A DNA stretch of 23,978 bases from Desulfohalobiaceae bacterium (GTDB lineage: Bacteria; Desulfobacterota; Desulfovibrionia; Desulfovibrionales; Desulfothermaceae): assembly GCA_021737115.1 (NCBI GenBank), contig JAIPER010000006.1, positions 1-23,978 of the forward strand, read 5' to 3'. This document shows, piece after piece, positions 1 through 6,241 of the stretch. A model generated the notes under the pieces. It saw only the letters and a list, made by a program, of their open reading frames with translations, was not told the DNA's origin and ran no database searches. The first letter of the stretch is position 1, and the number at the start of each line of letters is the position of its first letter. The translations under genes and the position numbers were made by a program.

Positions 1-29
1 CCCTGATAACCATCTCAGCCTAATCAGGG
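1..29. repeat. Hairpin-forming dispersed repeat, copy 1
   Basis: The arms CCCTGAT and ATCAGGG form a short inverted repeat. The same hairpin and following sequence recur at 2951-2980, and in both places it leads into a block with the CCCACGGAACACACGG repeat. It is a dispersed repeat unit cut by the window edge. Confidence 0.6.
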
Positions 30-61
30 CAGGCACGAAAAGAAGAAAGGAAAGAAGAGTG

Positions 62-305
62 TTGCCCACGGAACACACGGAAGGACACGGAAAAAAGAAA
101 AAAAGGAAGAGATTGCCCACGGAACACACGGAAGGACACGGAAAAAAGAAAAAAAGGAAGAGATTGCCCACGGAACACACGGAATGACACGGAAAGAAGA
201 AAGTAATTTGCCCGGCAGAAAAAGAGACACTGCCGGGCAAAAGGCTTCCGCCGCTGCGCGGCATAGAATGTAATTTCCGTACTTTTCCACGTGTTCCGTG
301 GGCAA
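62..305. repeat. CCCACGGAACACACGG element with inverted ends
   Basis: Three tandem copies of a 51-bp unit start at 62, 113 and 164, each opening with TTGCCCACGGAACACACGGA and followed by an A/G-rich spacer. An inverted partner (CACGTGTTCCGTGGGCAA) closes the block at about 289-305, so the whole looks like a roughly 245-bp element bounded by inverted repeats. Further family members occur near 1090, 2085-2110, 2207-2240, 3010-3040, 11069-11252 and 23726-23978. The open reading frames across it (repeated F-R-V-F-R-G or V-L-P-C-V-P-W peptides) are repeat translations, not genes. Confidence 0.7.
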
Positions 306-529
306 AAGTTCTTTTTTGGGAAGCAGAAAATGGCCCACCCCAGTACCATCACAAAGCTTAGCTACCCCGATGAAATGAGAAGAGATTTCATAGGGCAGGC
401 GGGGCAGGCGGAACACCCCAGTGAAACATTCTTTCGGGGACCCAGTAAAATACGCTTCGTTGAGACTTCGTCCCCAATGAAATCCAGCAGAGCTGGACTG
501 CAGGAGCAGTATTTCATGTGGTAAATATT
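306..529. other. No gene seen; palindrome-rich debris
   Basis: No credible coding region. The stretch has GGCGGGGCAGGCGG-type repeats near 397-412 and 537-552 and short motifs of the type CCAGTGAAA/CAGTAAAA that recur around 1880, 2270 and 11210. It looks like accumulated fragments of dispersed repeats. Confidence 0.5.
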
Positions 530-646
530 TTACCAGGCAGGCGGGGCAGGCGTGGATGGGGAGGAAGATTTTTCCGCTATTACCAACGGTAAACAATTAC
601 ATGAATTAGAAATTGCCACGGCGCTTGTAGAACCCGCAGCGATTAC
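530..646 (-). pseudogene. Truncated remnant of DUF3368 (PIN-like) toxin gene
   Basis: This 38-residue minus-strand reading frame begins VIAAGSTSAVAIS and immediately overlaps the end of the UPF0175 gene. UPF0175 antitoxin-like genes are commonly followed by DUF3368, a PIN-like nuclease family whose N-terminus reads roughly 'V-I-x-D/N-S/T-S/P-x-L-I-A-L-A'. The visible part resembles that start, with the acidic residue degraded. After about 28 residues the frame runs into GGCGGGGCAGGCGG repeat sequence and stops, so nearly the whole domain (normally about 150 residues) is gone. There is no normal start codon. The call rests on position plus a short resemblance. Chance similarity is possible. 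Confidence 0.35.
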
Positions 647-936
647 CCATTGGACGGCAATGCATTATTTCGATATGCCAACTCTTCTTCAATCATTTCG
701 TCAGACCAATGGGGTTCAATTCCCCGGGCCATGGCCTGCTTCATCATATCTGCCTGAGAAATACCGGCTAATTCAGATCCACGGGCAAAAGACACGAGCC
801 CCCTTTGATAGAATACAAGGGCTTCCTCAATTTTCATTTGCGACAATCCCAACAAAAGCAACTCGCTCAACTTATCTTTATACTTGTTCAATTCAGCATA
901 TTGCTCATCAGGAATTTCTAGCATAGCCTTAGCCAT
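643..936 (-). CDS. UPF0175 family antitoxin-like protein
   Basis: A 97-residue protein. UPF0175 proteins are small, probably DNA-binding proteins that usually act as the antitoxin partner of a DUF3368 PIN-like toxin. The diagnostic part is the middle: an LLLLGLSQ helix, then a YQRGLVSFARGSELAGIS segment corresponding to the family's 'G-x-x-S-x-x-x-A-x-x-L-A-G-I-S' helix-turn-helix-like motif, then the MARGIEPHW tail. The start at 936 is chosen because GGAGG lies seven bases upstream; the longer frame from 969 has no such site. A good promoter lies upstream (1014-1042). The partner toxin is represented only by a stump at 530-646, so the antitoxin is now an orphan. The family call is fairly secure; the function is inferred from the family. 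Confidence 0.8.
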   Translation of the reverse strand: MAKAMLEIPDEQYAELNKYKDKLSELLLLGLSQMKIEEALVFYQRGLVSFARGSELAGISQADMMKQAMARGIEPHWSDEMIEEELAYRNNALPSNG

Positions 937-1013
937 AACCAATACCTCCGCTTCCATGTTCAGGGACAAAATTCAAAATAATTGTTAATTTTAAAATTCT
1001 TATGCATAACTTT

Positions 1014-1042
1014 ATTGTACAACCACTTACGGAACTTGTCAA
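1014..1042 (-). promoter_or_regulatory. Sigma-70 promoter of the UPF0175 gene
   Basis: Reading the minus strand, TTGACA (1042-1037) is followed after exactly 17 bases by TACAAT (1019-1014). This near-consensus promoter is about 80 bases upstream of the chosen start codon. Confidence 0.7.
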
Positions 1043-1286
1043 TGAACTCGAAATACGCTGACAAACAATGAGTTCCTCACTGAACAACCTTAACCCACGG
1101 AACACCCCAGTGCACTGGAAGAAGGGACGGCTGGACGATTAAAAAAGAGGACGGAGGACAGAGAACTGAAGACAGAAAAAGAGGGCGGCTGAACGATTGG
1201 ACGAGTGGACGGGAACTATAAGATGAATGGAATGGCTTCTCTGAAGGTGGGTTTGAATAAGAACGGTAAGGTGCGTTACGCTTCCA
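1043..1286. repeat. Intergenic repeat debris
   Basis: No gene. It contains a partial CCCACGGAACACC repeat near 1091-1106 and an imperfect GGACGGNGGACAGA tract (about 1147-1215) related to the heptamer array at 5611-5728. This spacer separates the two antitoxin loci, which are both on the minus strand. Confidence 0.5.
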
Positions 1287-1556
1287 TTAACCGAGGCGAT
1301 TCATGAGCTTGTTATAGTCCTCGTGGGTACCAATCCAAAACCAGATCACATTTACGTCCTCACGCCACGCAATGGCGCGGTAATGCAGGCCAATATCAAC
1401 CGTCCAGACATTCCCTTTAGGGGCAAAACCTAAGGATGGATGGAAAGGATAAGAGCGGAAGAGTGTAAATTTCTTGTCCGCAAGATCCTGGACGTCTTTC
1501 GGGAGCTTTTTGTAGCATTTCCAGAAGGAAGGATGAGTATAAGAGGCTATTCCCAT
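1287..1556 (-). CDS. RelE/ParE-superfamily toxin
   Basis: An 89-residue protein of the small RelE/ParE/HigB-like toxin type. These are single-domain mRNA interferases or gyrase poisons, neutralised by a cognate antitoxin. Evidence: length typical of the fold; N-terminal helical part with KCYKKLPKDVQDLADKKF; then the strand region LHYRAIAWRE and the very typical C-terminal IGTHEDYNKLMNRLG, matching the 'F-W-I-G-x-H-x-E-Y-x-x-L' ending common in this superfamily. The start overlaps the antitoxin gene end by ten bases, which indicates translational coupling. The specific target (ribosome-bound mRNA or gyrase) cannot be told from sequence. It appears intact. Confidence 0.85.
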   Translation of the reverse strand: MGIASYTHPSFWKCYKKLPKDVQDLADKKFTLFRSYPFHPSLGFAPKGNVWTVDIGLHYRAIAWREDVNVIWFWIGTHEDYNKLMNRLG

Positions 1557-1765
1557 CGCTCACATCTGCCGGATCTGAAATCCTCTTTTACCTGGTGGAG
1601 TAAAGAAACCCCTTCCCCTTCCCCGGAAAAGTCTTCCTCTAATTGGAGATCCCAATCGCGCTTGTCCATATCGATAAGCCACTGGAGTAATTGTCCCCGT
1701 TTGTCTAATGGCAACGACATGATCTCTTTTTTGATCTGGGTCTCTGTGGCTATGGAATCATTCAT
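1547..1765 (-). CDS. Antitoxin of the RelE/ParE-type module
   Basis: A 72-residue, strongly charged protein directly upstream of, and overlapping, the toxin gene. The N-terminus (MNDSIATETQIKKEIMSL) is helical and the middle reads PLDKRGQLLQWLIDMDKRDW. This matches the small acidic 'addiction module' antitoxins with an L-P-x-x-x-R-x-x-L-x-x-W-L segment that pair with such toxins. GGAGGA lies about ten bases before the ATG. The partner role is inferred from position and size; no ribbon-helix-helix motif is obvious. Transcription should start at the promoter at 1811-1839 and be repressed by the complex itself, as is usual for such modules. Confidence 0.75.
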   Translation of the reverse strand: MNDSIATETQIKKEIMSLPLDKRGQLLQWLIDMDKRDWDLQLEEDFSGEGEGVSLLHQVKEDFRSGRCERWE

Positions 1766-1810
1766 TGTTTTTTTATCCTCCGGTGATGATTATTAACCAA
1801 AACTTTATCA

Positions 1811-1839
1811 AGTTTACAACCAATATAGAGCAGTGTCAA
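1811..1839 (-). promoter_or_regulatory. Promoter of the toxin-antitoxin operon
   Basis: On the minus strand, TTGACA (1839-1834) is followed after 17 bases by TAAACT (1816-1811), about 45 bases upstream of the antitoxin start. Confidence 0.6.
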
Positions 1840-1849
1840 TAAGGGAGTA

Positions 1850-2309
1850 GCGGCCCCCCACGGCAATTTTGCCCGCCAGGAAAACCCCGGTTAAACCCTG
1901 CTACGCAGGAGCCCTACGGGCTCCCGGTGAAATTCGTTATCACTGGCACTGCCGTGCCCCGATTAAACAAAAAAAGGTTTCATGGGGTAAACATTTCACA
2001 GGATAAATGTTTCAGGGCAAGAGACACTGCCGGCCAAAAACTCCGACTGTCCCCGCTGTCGCGGTGGGGCTGCTTCCCTTTATTCAGTGTGTTCCGTGTG
2101 TTCCGTGGGCTATACATCTGCTTCTGAGGTTTCCTGGAAGCTGTCTACCAGGTGTGCCTGCAGATCGAGCTGGAATACCGGGAGGAAGAGAAGAGGAAGA
2201 ACTTTGCCCACGGAACACACGGAAGGACACGGAAAAGGGAGAAGATGACTACTTTTGTCCGTCAGGAAAATCCCAGTGAAATCCTGCTACGCAGGTCACT
2301 TCGTGAATT
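1850..2309. repeat. Dispersed-repeat block, no gene
   Basis: This is a patchwork of repeats. A perfect hairpin GGAGCCCTACGGGCTCC lies at 1908-1924, a CCTGCTACGCAGG palindrome occurs near 1898 and again near 2282, and CCCACGGAACACACGG family members face each other: inverted at about 2085-2110, direct at 2207-2240. The short reading frames here translate the repeats and are not convincing genes. Confidence 0.6.
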
Positions 2310-2760
2310 TCACAGGACAGGGAAGGAGATATAGTTCTCTCTGTGAATTGTCTGATATGAAGCGCCTGGGTACGCGGTTGACCAGTCTTTTGGAGGGCTT
2401 TTTCGATCTTTTGACCATTTGACCTCAAAGGCGGCCAATTGACCCTGGCCTTCTTCAATCAGGTCGATCTCCTTTCTATCGTATGTTCTCCAGAAATAGG
2501 CGTTCACTGAATGGCGAAGATAGTCCTGCTTCTTGAGCCGTTCCGTAAGAATGTAATTCTCCCAAAGCTCCCCGACGTCATTGCGGATATCCAATGGATT
2601 AAAATTGTTGATCAGGGCGTTTCGTATACCGGTGTCGCAGAAATAATACCGCTGACTCTTCGTGACCTCCTTGCGCAAATTCCGGCTGAAGCCTCCTCGC
2701 CGGTAAATGACAAAAACCTTCTCCAAAAGATCCAAATACCGCTCGACCGTCAAAAAATTT
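2310..2760 (-). pseudogene. Truncated AAA/DUF4143 ATPase gene (C-terminal stump)
   Basis: The minus-strand frame encodes only the C-terminal DUF4143 part of a family of roughly 380-400-residue ATPases, which carry an N-terminal AAA_14 domain. Recognisable stretches are TVERYLDLLEKVFVIYR, GGFSRNLRKEV, KSQRYYFCDTGIRNALINNF, GELWENYILTERLK, YFWRTYDRKEIDLIEE and a normal C-terminal end (AYPGASYQTIHRENY). The frame extends upstream to 2831, but those first 23 residues come from repeat sequence. The Walker motifs and all of the ATPase domain are missing, so the protein cannot function as the family does. Repeats abut both sides, which suggests the deletion arose by repeat-associated rearrangement. 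Confidence 0.8.
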
Positions 2761-2831
2761 GTGGCTGTGCCGGCCACGGGGAAAACCCTTCGCCTCTGGC
2801 GCACGGGTGCGTTTAGCCCCCCATTTGACAC

Positions 2832-3127
2832 TTACAGAGAAGAGGCAGAGTTTGCCCGCCCCTGTTAAACGGAAGAAGGTTTAACCCAGTGAAGAATACT
2901 TCAGGTGCGTATCGGATGGCCAGGCAATGAAGCTTTCAGCTGCCGGGTCTGCCCTGATAACCGTCTCAGCTAATCAGGGCAGGCCACGGAAAGAAGAAAG
3001 GAAAAAAGAGTGCCCACGGAACACACGGAATGACACGGAAAAGGGAGAAGATGACTAATTTTGCCCGTCAGGAAAAAGAACCTGCCGGACAAAAACTGTC
3101 CCCGCTGTCGCGGTGGGGCTGCTTCCC
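2832..3127. repeat. Dispersed-repeat block including second hairpin copy
   Basis: No gene. At 2951-2980 the arms GCCCTGAT and ATCAGGGC form the same hairpin as at the window start. They are followed by an A/G-rich stretch and a CCCACGGAACACACGGAATG repeat (about 3013-3032). The CTGTCCCCGCTGTCGCGGTGGG block (3096-3117) also occurs at 2047-2068. Confidence 0.65.
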
Positions 3128-3138
3128 TTATAAGATAT

Positions 3139-3223
3139 TGTCTGCTTTTTCCGGACTGCTGTCTGATTTTTCCAGACACATGAATTCAACCCCTTAGCTG
3201 ATTTTGTCTGATTTTTCCAGACA
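3139..3223 (+). promoter_or_regulatory. Three palindromic activator sites, operon A
   Basis: There are three 19-bp sites of consensus TGTCTGNTTTTTCCAGACA, with arms TGTCTGG and CCAGACA around T5. They lie at 3139-3157 (imperfect), 3160-3178 and 3205-3223. The start-to-start spacings are 21 bp (two helical turns) and 45 bp. The same trio with the same two spacings lies at 11430-11514. Together with the sigma-54 promoter about 130 bp downstream, they are best read as enhancer sites for a sigma-54-dependent activator that is not encoded in this window. The activator's identity is unknown. Confidence 0.8.
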
Positions 3224-3352
3224 CCATTCGTTTTTCACCTATCTGCAGCTTCCTGGACTGGCTGCGAACCCCTGCCAACGCTTTTCATAAATTCAATTTA
3301 TTGCAGAATCTTAGACTGCAATTCTTTACCGCCTCTTCGGAAAAGTAAGAGG

Positions 3353-3368
3353 TGGTATGGATCTTGCT
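3353..3368 (+). promoter_or_regulatory. Sigma-54 promoter, operon A
   Basis: TGGTATGGATCTTGCT carries the invariant GG and GC separated by exactly ten bases (-24/-12 type) and the TTGC -12 element. The predicted start of transcription is near 3379. The identical class of promoter sits at the same distance from the same palindromes in operon B. Confidence 0.8.
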
Positions 3369-3378
3369 ATAGGCTTGT

Positions 3379-3553
3379 ACAGGTGGATTCAATAGCAGCA
3401 AATTCTTATTGTTTTCGTTTGTTTGGCCCAAAGAGGGCCGGCCGTTGGATTCCAGCCAGTTGCCCCCGAGAGGGGCGGAGTGCATCTGCAGCGCGCTCAA
3501 AAAGATCGAGGCGGTCCTTGGAATTGTTCGAGTCTAAAAAAGGTGATGCAGCC
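3379..3553 (+). other. Conserved operon leader; possible degraded small ORF
   Basis: This 175-base leader resembles that of operon B (11669-11830). The best matching block is AGGGGCGGNGTGCNTCT (3471-3487 against 11754-11770). The frame continuing upstream of the sugar transferase (GTG at 3383) reads GRWIP, and the operon B frame reads GRFVP. After an apparent frame change, GAECICSALKKIE (3472-3510) resembles GAACVFDRLAEQI of operon B. It may be a frameshifted homologue of the small ORF at 11670-11834, or a conserved nucleotide/RNA element. The two cannot be separated here. Confidence 0.4.
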
Positions 3554-5563
3554 ATGTTTGCAAACAGGCAGTCTGACAACGGAGAAAACAGTCGATCCTG
3601 GAGTATTGACCGGACGGGCTTCTATTGCCTGGTTGACGTCGTTCTGCTCTTTCTGGCCTTTGCCGGAGTGTCGATTTGGGATCATGGGCAAATCCCGGGG
3701 ATAGCCACTCAATGCAAACTAGGAGCCGTCTTCGGGCTGGTCTGGATTATCAACACGGTTTTGACCAGGAAGTGCAGCCGCATCTTCGAGATCGCGATCC
3801 GGGAAGTGGTCTCCAGGCTGGTCTGGTCTGCTCTTATTTTGGGGCTGGCCGTGTCCATTCTTCTGGTCCTTTTGCAGCTGTCGGGCTTACCCAGAATGCA
3901 TATCTTCGGTACGGTGGCTCTCTATCTTTTTCTAGAGCTTGCGATCTATACCATCTGGCTCATCAGGTTCAAGCGCTTTGGCTTGATTCGGCAAAAAAAG
4001 GATACTGAACAGCCTTCCGGATCAGTCTTGATCCTGCCCTTGGCCATTCTGGATTTTCTCCTGCTCATCGGGGCCTTTCTGAGCATTAATTACGTAAAAC
4101 GGGGAACACTACACCTGACCCCGGACTACTGGTTCCTGCTCCAACTGATGATCGGAGTCTGGGTCGTGACCTTCTGGCTGACCCGTAAGTTCTCCAAACA
4201 GGTCCTTTCCAACTACCTGAGCGCGCTGGAGGTCTGTTTCAAGAGCGCTTTTCTCATGGCCGGGTTCCTGGCGGCCTTGATCTTCGGACTGGATCTTCTG
4301 TTCTACTCCAGGCTGCAGATCTTCGGCACCCTGATGCTTATGCTCTGTCTGGAGCCAGTGCTCTTTGGCCTGTATTTCGCCTATCGGATCACAGGGACCG
4401 GGAAACAGGATGTGGTCACTGCGGCCGAAATACGGGCCATGACAGCCCAGGAAAACTATCAACTGCCAGGGAACTGCCCGGGGCAGGGGATTACCCTGGA
4501 AAAGCCGGTCCGTTCTTCGCTGCAGGCGGGGCTCGAGCTCATTCAGCCCTGGCTCTTTGACTTTATCGATCAGCACCTCGATCTGAAGCGGGTCTACAAA
4601 AACCGCTCCCTGATCGTGAGCACGGACGATTATCTGAGCCTGCAGCCCTTGGCCGGTGAACATGGGTTGAGCTTTTTGCTCAATCTGCACCGCAGCAATG
4701 ATCAGCGCTTTTTGAACCGTTATTTTCTTGAAGTGCACCGCCTCATGAAAAAAGGCGGCTACTTTGTGGGCAAAGTCCAGACCTACCGCAACGTCCGGGG
4801 GCGCTTTAAACGGAGGTACTCCAAGAACCTGTCCCTGGTCCTGAGCCTGCTTCACTTCTTTCTACACCGTGTCCTGCCCAAGCTGCCGGGTACCAAGCAG
4901 GTCTATTTTGCCTTGACCAAAGGCAGGAACCGAACCATATCCAAGGCCGAGGTCCTGGGGCGCTTGTCGTTCTGCGGCTTTGAGATCATGGCTTCCGAGG
5001 ATTTCGACGATTATCTCTACTTCATTGCCCGCAAGACCAAAACACCCTCTGAGGTGTGCGATCCGACATACGGCCCTCTGGTCACCCTGCACCGGACTGG
5101 AGCCAAGGGTCGGCCTATTCTGGTTTACAAATTCCGGACCATGCATCCCTATTCGGAGTTTCTTCAGGATTACATATACGCCAGAAACAACCTCAGCCCC
5201 GGGGGAAAGATCGCCGACGATTTCCGAGTTACGGAATGGGGGTGGGTCATGCGCAAGCTGTGGCTGGACGAGCTGCCCATGCTCTTTAACTGGCTGCGGG
5301 GGGATCTCCAGCTGATCGGGGTCAGACCCCTGAGCCGTCACTTTTTTTCACTCTACCCAAGCCGGCTTCAGGAGCTCAGGCTCGAAAGCAAACCCGGTCT
5401 TCTGCCGCCTTTTTATGCAGACCTGCCCGAGACCCTGGAGGATATCTGCTCCTCGGAAGAGCGCTACCTCAAGGACTTTTTTCGGGCTCCACTCAGAACC
5501 CAGGTCAGGTACTTCTTTTTGACCATGTACAATATCGTTGTGCGTGGAGCGAGGAGCGGGTGA
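3554..5563 (+). CDS. Initiating sugar transferase with duplicated membrane domain
   Basis: A 669-residue enzyme expected to transfer a sugar-1-phosphate to the polyprenyl-phosphate carrier at the inner membrane, starting repeat-unit assembly. The C-terminal third (about 507-669) is a bacterial sugar transferase domain: YGPLVTLHRTGAKGRPI, VYKFRTM, MRKLWLDELPML, NWLRGDLQLIGVRPLS and KPGLLPPF. Residues 21-145 and 158-280 are two hydrophobic modules that look like a tandem duplication (LTRKCS/LTRKFS; MHIFGT/LQIFGT). Residues 320-500 resemble a methyltransferase-like fold (LLNLHRSNDQRFLNRYF, LMKKGGYFVG, TKGRNRTISKAEVLGR). This middle-plus-C-terminal layout is familiar from Bacteroidetes-type sugar transferases. 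The re-entrant membrane hairpin that normally precedes the catalytic domain is not visible. The start at 3554 is chosen for AGGTGA seven bases upstream. First gene of operon A. Confidence 0.85.
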   Translation: MFANRQSDNGENSRSWSIDRTGFYCLVDVVLLFLAFAGVSIWDHGQIPGIATQCKLGAVFGLVWIINTVLTRKCSRIFEIAIREVVSRLVWSALILGLAVSILLVLLQLSGLPRMHIFGTVALYLFLELAIYTIWLIRFKRFGLIRQKKDTEQPSGSVLILPLAILDFLLLIGAFLSINYVKRGTLHLTPDYWFLLQLMIGVWVVTFWLTRKFSKQVLSNYLSALEVCFKSAFLMAGFLAALIFGLDLLFYSRLQIFGTLMLMLCLEPVLFGLYFAYRITGTGKQDVVTAAEIRAMTAQENYQLPGNCPGQGITLEKPVRSSLQAGLELIQPWLFDFIDQHLDLKRVYKNRSLIVSTDDYLSLQPLAGEHGLSFLLNLHRSNDQRFLNRYFLEVHRLMKKGGYFVGKVQTYRNVRGRFKRRYSKNLSLVLSLLHFFLHRVLPKLPGTKQVYFALTKGRNRTISKAEVLGRLSFCGFEIMASEDFDDYLYFIARKTKTPSEVCDPTYGPLVTLHRTGAKGRPILVYKFRTMHPYSEFLQDYIYARNNLSPGGKIADDFRVTEWGWVMRKLWLDELPMLFNWLRGDLQLIGVRPLSRHFFSLYPSRLQELRLESKPGLLPPFYADLPETLEDICSSEERYLKDFFRAPLRTQVRYFFLTMYNIVVRGARSG

Positions 5564-5610
5564 GGGTGAGAGGGAGAAGAAGGAGTGAGGGAGAGTGAGA
5601 GAATGAGAGA

Positions 5611-5728
5611 GGACGGAGGACAGTGGACGGAAGACAGAGGACGGAAGACAGTGGACGGAAGACAGTGGACGGAAGACAGTGGACGGAAGACAGAGGACGG
5701 AAGACAGAGGACGGAAGACAGTGGACAG
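5611..5728 (+). repeat. Heptamer tandem array (GGACGGA/AGACAGT)
   Basis: About 16 consecutive 7-bp units alternate GGACGGA with AGACAGT or AGACAGA, giving a 14-bp higher period. The array fills most of the 275-base gap between the sugar transferase and the VanZ gene, where no other feature is seen. Apparent minus-strand peptides of the SSVHCLPSTVFRPL type are array translations. Confidence 0.9.
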
Positions 5729-5838
5729 CCCTGCCTCTGGCAGGCCTGACATTTAACTATTGAATATTTATAAAAATAACTGATAGACTTTTAAAGCATA
5801 ATGCGGAGTGAGGAAGGCGGGGAGGAGGAGATGATTAA

Positions 5839-6225
5839 ATGGTGGCTGATCTGGACATGAAATGGAAACTTATTGCCGCCGGCTGCTACCTTCTGATCGT
5901 GGTGGCCTCCCTCCTTCCAGGGCAGTGGACTCCGAGCGGGGATGTGAACCTTTCGGAGAACGGATTTGTCGAGCACGCTCTGATCTATGCCCTGCTGGGC
6001 TTTACCGTATGCAAGGGGTTCGGCTGGTCCAGGGCTTTAATAATCCTGGGGTTGGTGTGCCTGATCAGTATTTGCTTTGAATGGATTCAAGGTTCAGTAC
6101 TGCAGCGTACATTCAGTCCCGACGATATCCTGGCCAATGTTCTGGGCGTCACAACGGGCATGACCGCGGCCGGCCTGTCCATGCTTCTCCTGGCCTTGCT
6201 GGGAAAAGAAAACAGAAAACACTAG
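5839..6225 (+). CDS. VanZ-like membrane protein
   Basis: A 128-residue integral membrane protein of the VanZ-like family. Visible features: a first membrane helix (residues about 8-26), then SLLPGQWTPS, a conserved EHALIYALLGF helix, a third helix, FEWIQGSVLQRTFSPDDILANVLG (the family's 'E-x-x-Q-x-x-x-x-R-x-x-x-x-x-D-x-x-x-N-x-x-G' signature) and a last helix. VanZ relatives are frequent in exopolysaccharide loci, including exosortase-type ones, but their biochemical role there is unknown; teicoplanin resistance should not be assumed. GGAGGAGGAG ends nine bases before the ATG. It sits between a heptamer array and the fusion enzyme gene, 16 bases upstream of the latter, in the same operon. Confidence 0.85.
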   Translation: MVADLDMKWKLIAAGCYLLIVVASLLPGQWTPSGDVNLSENGFVEHALIYALLGFTVCKGFGWSRALIILGLVCLISICFEWIQGSVLQRTFSPDDILANVLGVTTGMTAAGLSMLLLALLGKENRKH

Positions 6226-6241
6226 CAATAAGGATGTGACC

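Noticed and set aside
3383..3553. 57-residue N-terminal extension of the sugar transferase from GTG 3383
   Set aside because: AGGTGA sits seven bases before ATG 3554. The extension is Arg/Ser-rich, lies in the conserved leader, and would start only about five bases after the predicted transcript start.
5839..6225. Exosortase/PEP-CTERM system (VanZ-like, polymerase, Wza/Wzc-type genes suggest it)
   Set aside because: No exosortase, PEP-CTERM tail or PrsK/PrsR genes are visible in the window. They may lie outside, but nothing here supports the call.
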